From Crossaster papposus (lineage: Eukaryota; Echinodermata; Asteroidea; Velatida; Solasteridae): 64,000 nt of DNA. Where the stretch lies: contig JBAIAA010000102.1 in the NCBI GenBank assembly GCA_037893245.1, positions 1,240,001 through 1,304,000 of the forward strand, given 5' to 3'. The position numbers and the translations under genes are program-made. The notes beneath the pieces were generated by a model, which saw only the letters and a list, made by a program, of their open reading frames with translations, was not told the DNA's origin and did no database searches. Positions within the stretch are counted from its first letter, which is position 1, and each line of letters opens with the position of its first letter. Positions 63,301 to 64,000 of this stretch are shown one piece after another.

Positions 63301-64000
63301 TCCTTTAATAAATACCTTTTTAACAAGAAAAATGGTGAAAATGCTTGTGACTTTTCTTTCCAGCATTTTGTGTTTATGTTCAGGGGCCATGTTTTAGCTT
63401 ATGCACGGTACCCACTCTCTTTTATATGCGTTGTTAGTGTTACCCATACTTACCAGATTAGCTGACTAATGATGCCCACCGTGCATAGCAACGCGCTAGC
63501 GTTAACAGACGACACGTGCATTTTAAAAAATGTCACGCATATACGCGTACATTTATAGCGCGCAGTATCAAGAATCGACGCGTCCTTGTTACAAGTTACC
63601 GTAGGACTGTTGCATTCGGCCAATCATTGGCTTACATGATGCTTGATTAATGCTGGTTCAGGGGACATTTGTTCGCTTCTTCTTGAAAGCCGGGTTATTA
63701 TTACATGATAATGCCCTTCACGTGATCAAGTCTCGACCAATCAGAAGCCATCAACTATCCTAGGTATTTATTAATATAAGTTAATCTAAAGTGCGGAACA
63801 TATATTACATCTGGTACCACCATGTAAGACCATAAAAGACCTGTCTGCGACCTCTTACGCTTTGTAATCACAAGTCAGAAGTTTTCAACATGACCATCAA
63901 CCTAGCTGCGACTGATTTTGCTCGATCTGATGATCACCCACGACCTATGCAACCAGTCACGCGCTCTTTCTACGATTGTAACGCGGCTAGGTTGTAACCT
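63301..64000. other. Right-edge region, no gene recognised
   Basis: A short frame of 35 codons starting ATGACCATCAACCTAGC at 63891 stops at 63996. It has no recognisable domain and could be the start of a retroelement whose body lies outside. GTAACGCGGCTAGGTTGTAAC at the very end partly repeats the CTAGCTGCGACT near 63903. Confidence 0.35.

Overview
This window is nuclear DNA of an animal, most likely a marine invertebrate and possibly an echinoderm or another deuterostome. The animal assignment rests on GT-AG spliced, phase-1 exons encoding EGF and sushi (CCP) domains, CR1-like and Ty3/Gypsy-like retroelements, tRNA-derived SINEs and a Maverick/Polinton. The exact taxon is inference. The window has three layers: a host receptor gene family, a large virus-like transposon inserted in one of its introns, and a dense bed of repeats.

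Host genes. A plus-strand gene (call it A) enters from the left edge: EGF exon (84-191), a giant intron holding the transposon, sushi (17304-17492), EGF (18506-18613), sushi (19821-20039), transmembrane exon (21511-21610) and a candidate cytoplasmic-tail exon (24050-24104). A paralogue (B) lies on the minus strand: sushi (57563-57754), EGF (55254-55361), sushi (53412-53600), EGF (51967-52074), sushi (50397-50585), EGF (47303-47410), sushi (46372-46590), transmembrane exon (45524-45623) and tail exon (42768-42822). The two genes face each other tail to tail. Their 3' halves are the arms of a large inverted duplication (about 19.7-27.4 kb against 38.8-46.8 kb) around an 11-kb repeat-filled centre. 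The domain exons are symmetrical (phase 1-1; 108, 189/192 and 219 bp), which fits growth by exon duplication.

Maverick/Polinton, 461-15323. Both ends are visible. Inverted termini start AGTAGTAGGGAACG and are flanked by a 5-bp CCCTG duplication. The uninterrupted paralogous site at 18888 shows the sequence before insertion. Gene order from left to right: protein-primed DNA polymerase B (+, internally deleted), retroviral-type integrase (-), small membrane/coiled-coil protein (-), proline-rich membrane-anchored protein (+), membrane/coiled-coil protein (-), three small membrane proteins (-), packaging ATPase (-, frameshifted), capsid-like protein (-), two penton-like minor-capsid genes (+, both broken), a membrane protein (+) and an accessory protein (+). 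I found no protease. The copy is recent (ends and target duplication intact) but several core genes carry single lesions, so it is probably a defective provirus-like element.

Other mobile DNA. The inverted-duplication centre has a CCHC zinc-knuckle ORF1 of a LINE-like element with a duplicated promoter segment, a compact structured-RNA-like sequence at 32.07-32.19 kb, a 780-bp foldback, four SINE copies, a 1.37-kb element with inverted ends and an 879-bp tandem duplication. The right end carries a decayed Ty3/Gypsy element (58.46-60.6 kb, minus), a 5'-truncated CR1-like LINE (61.6-62.9 kb, plus) and a 70-bp-arm hairpin. A 20-bp minisatellite marks equivalent introns of both genes at very different copy number.
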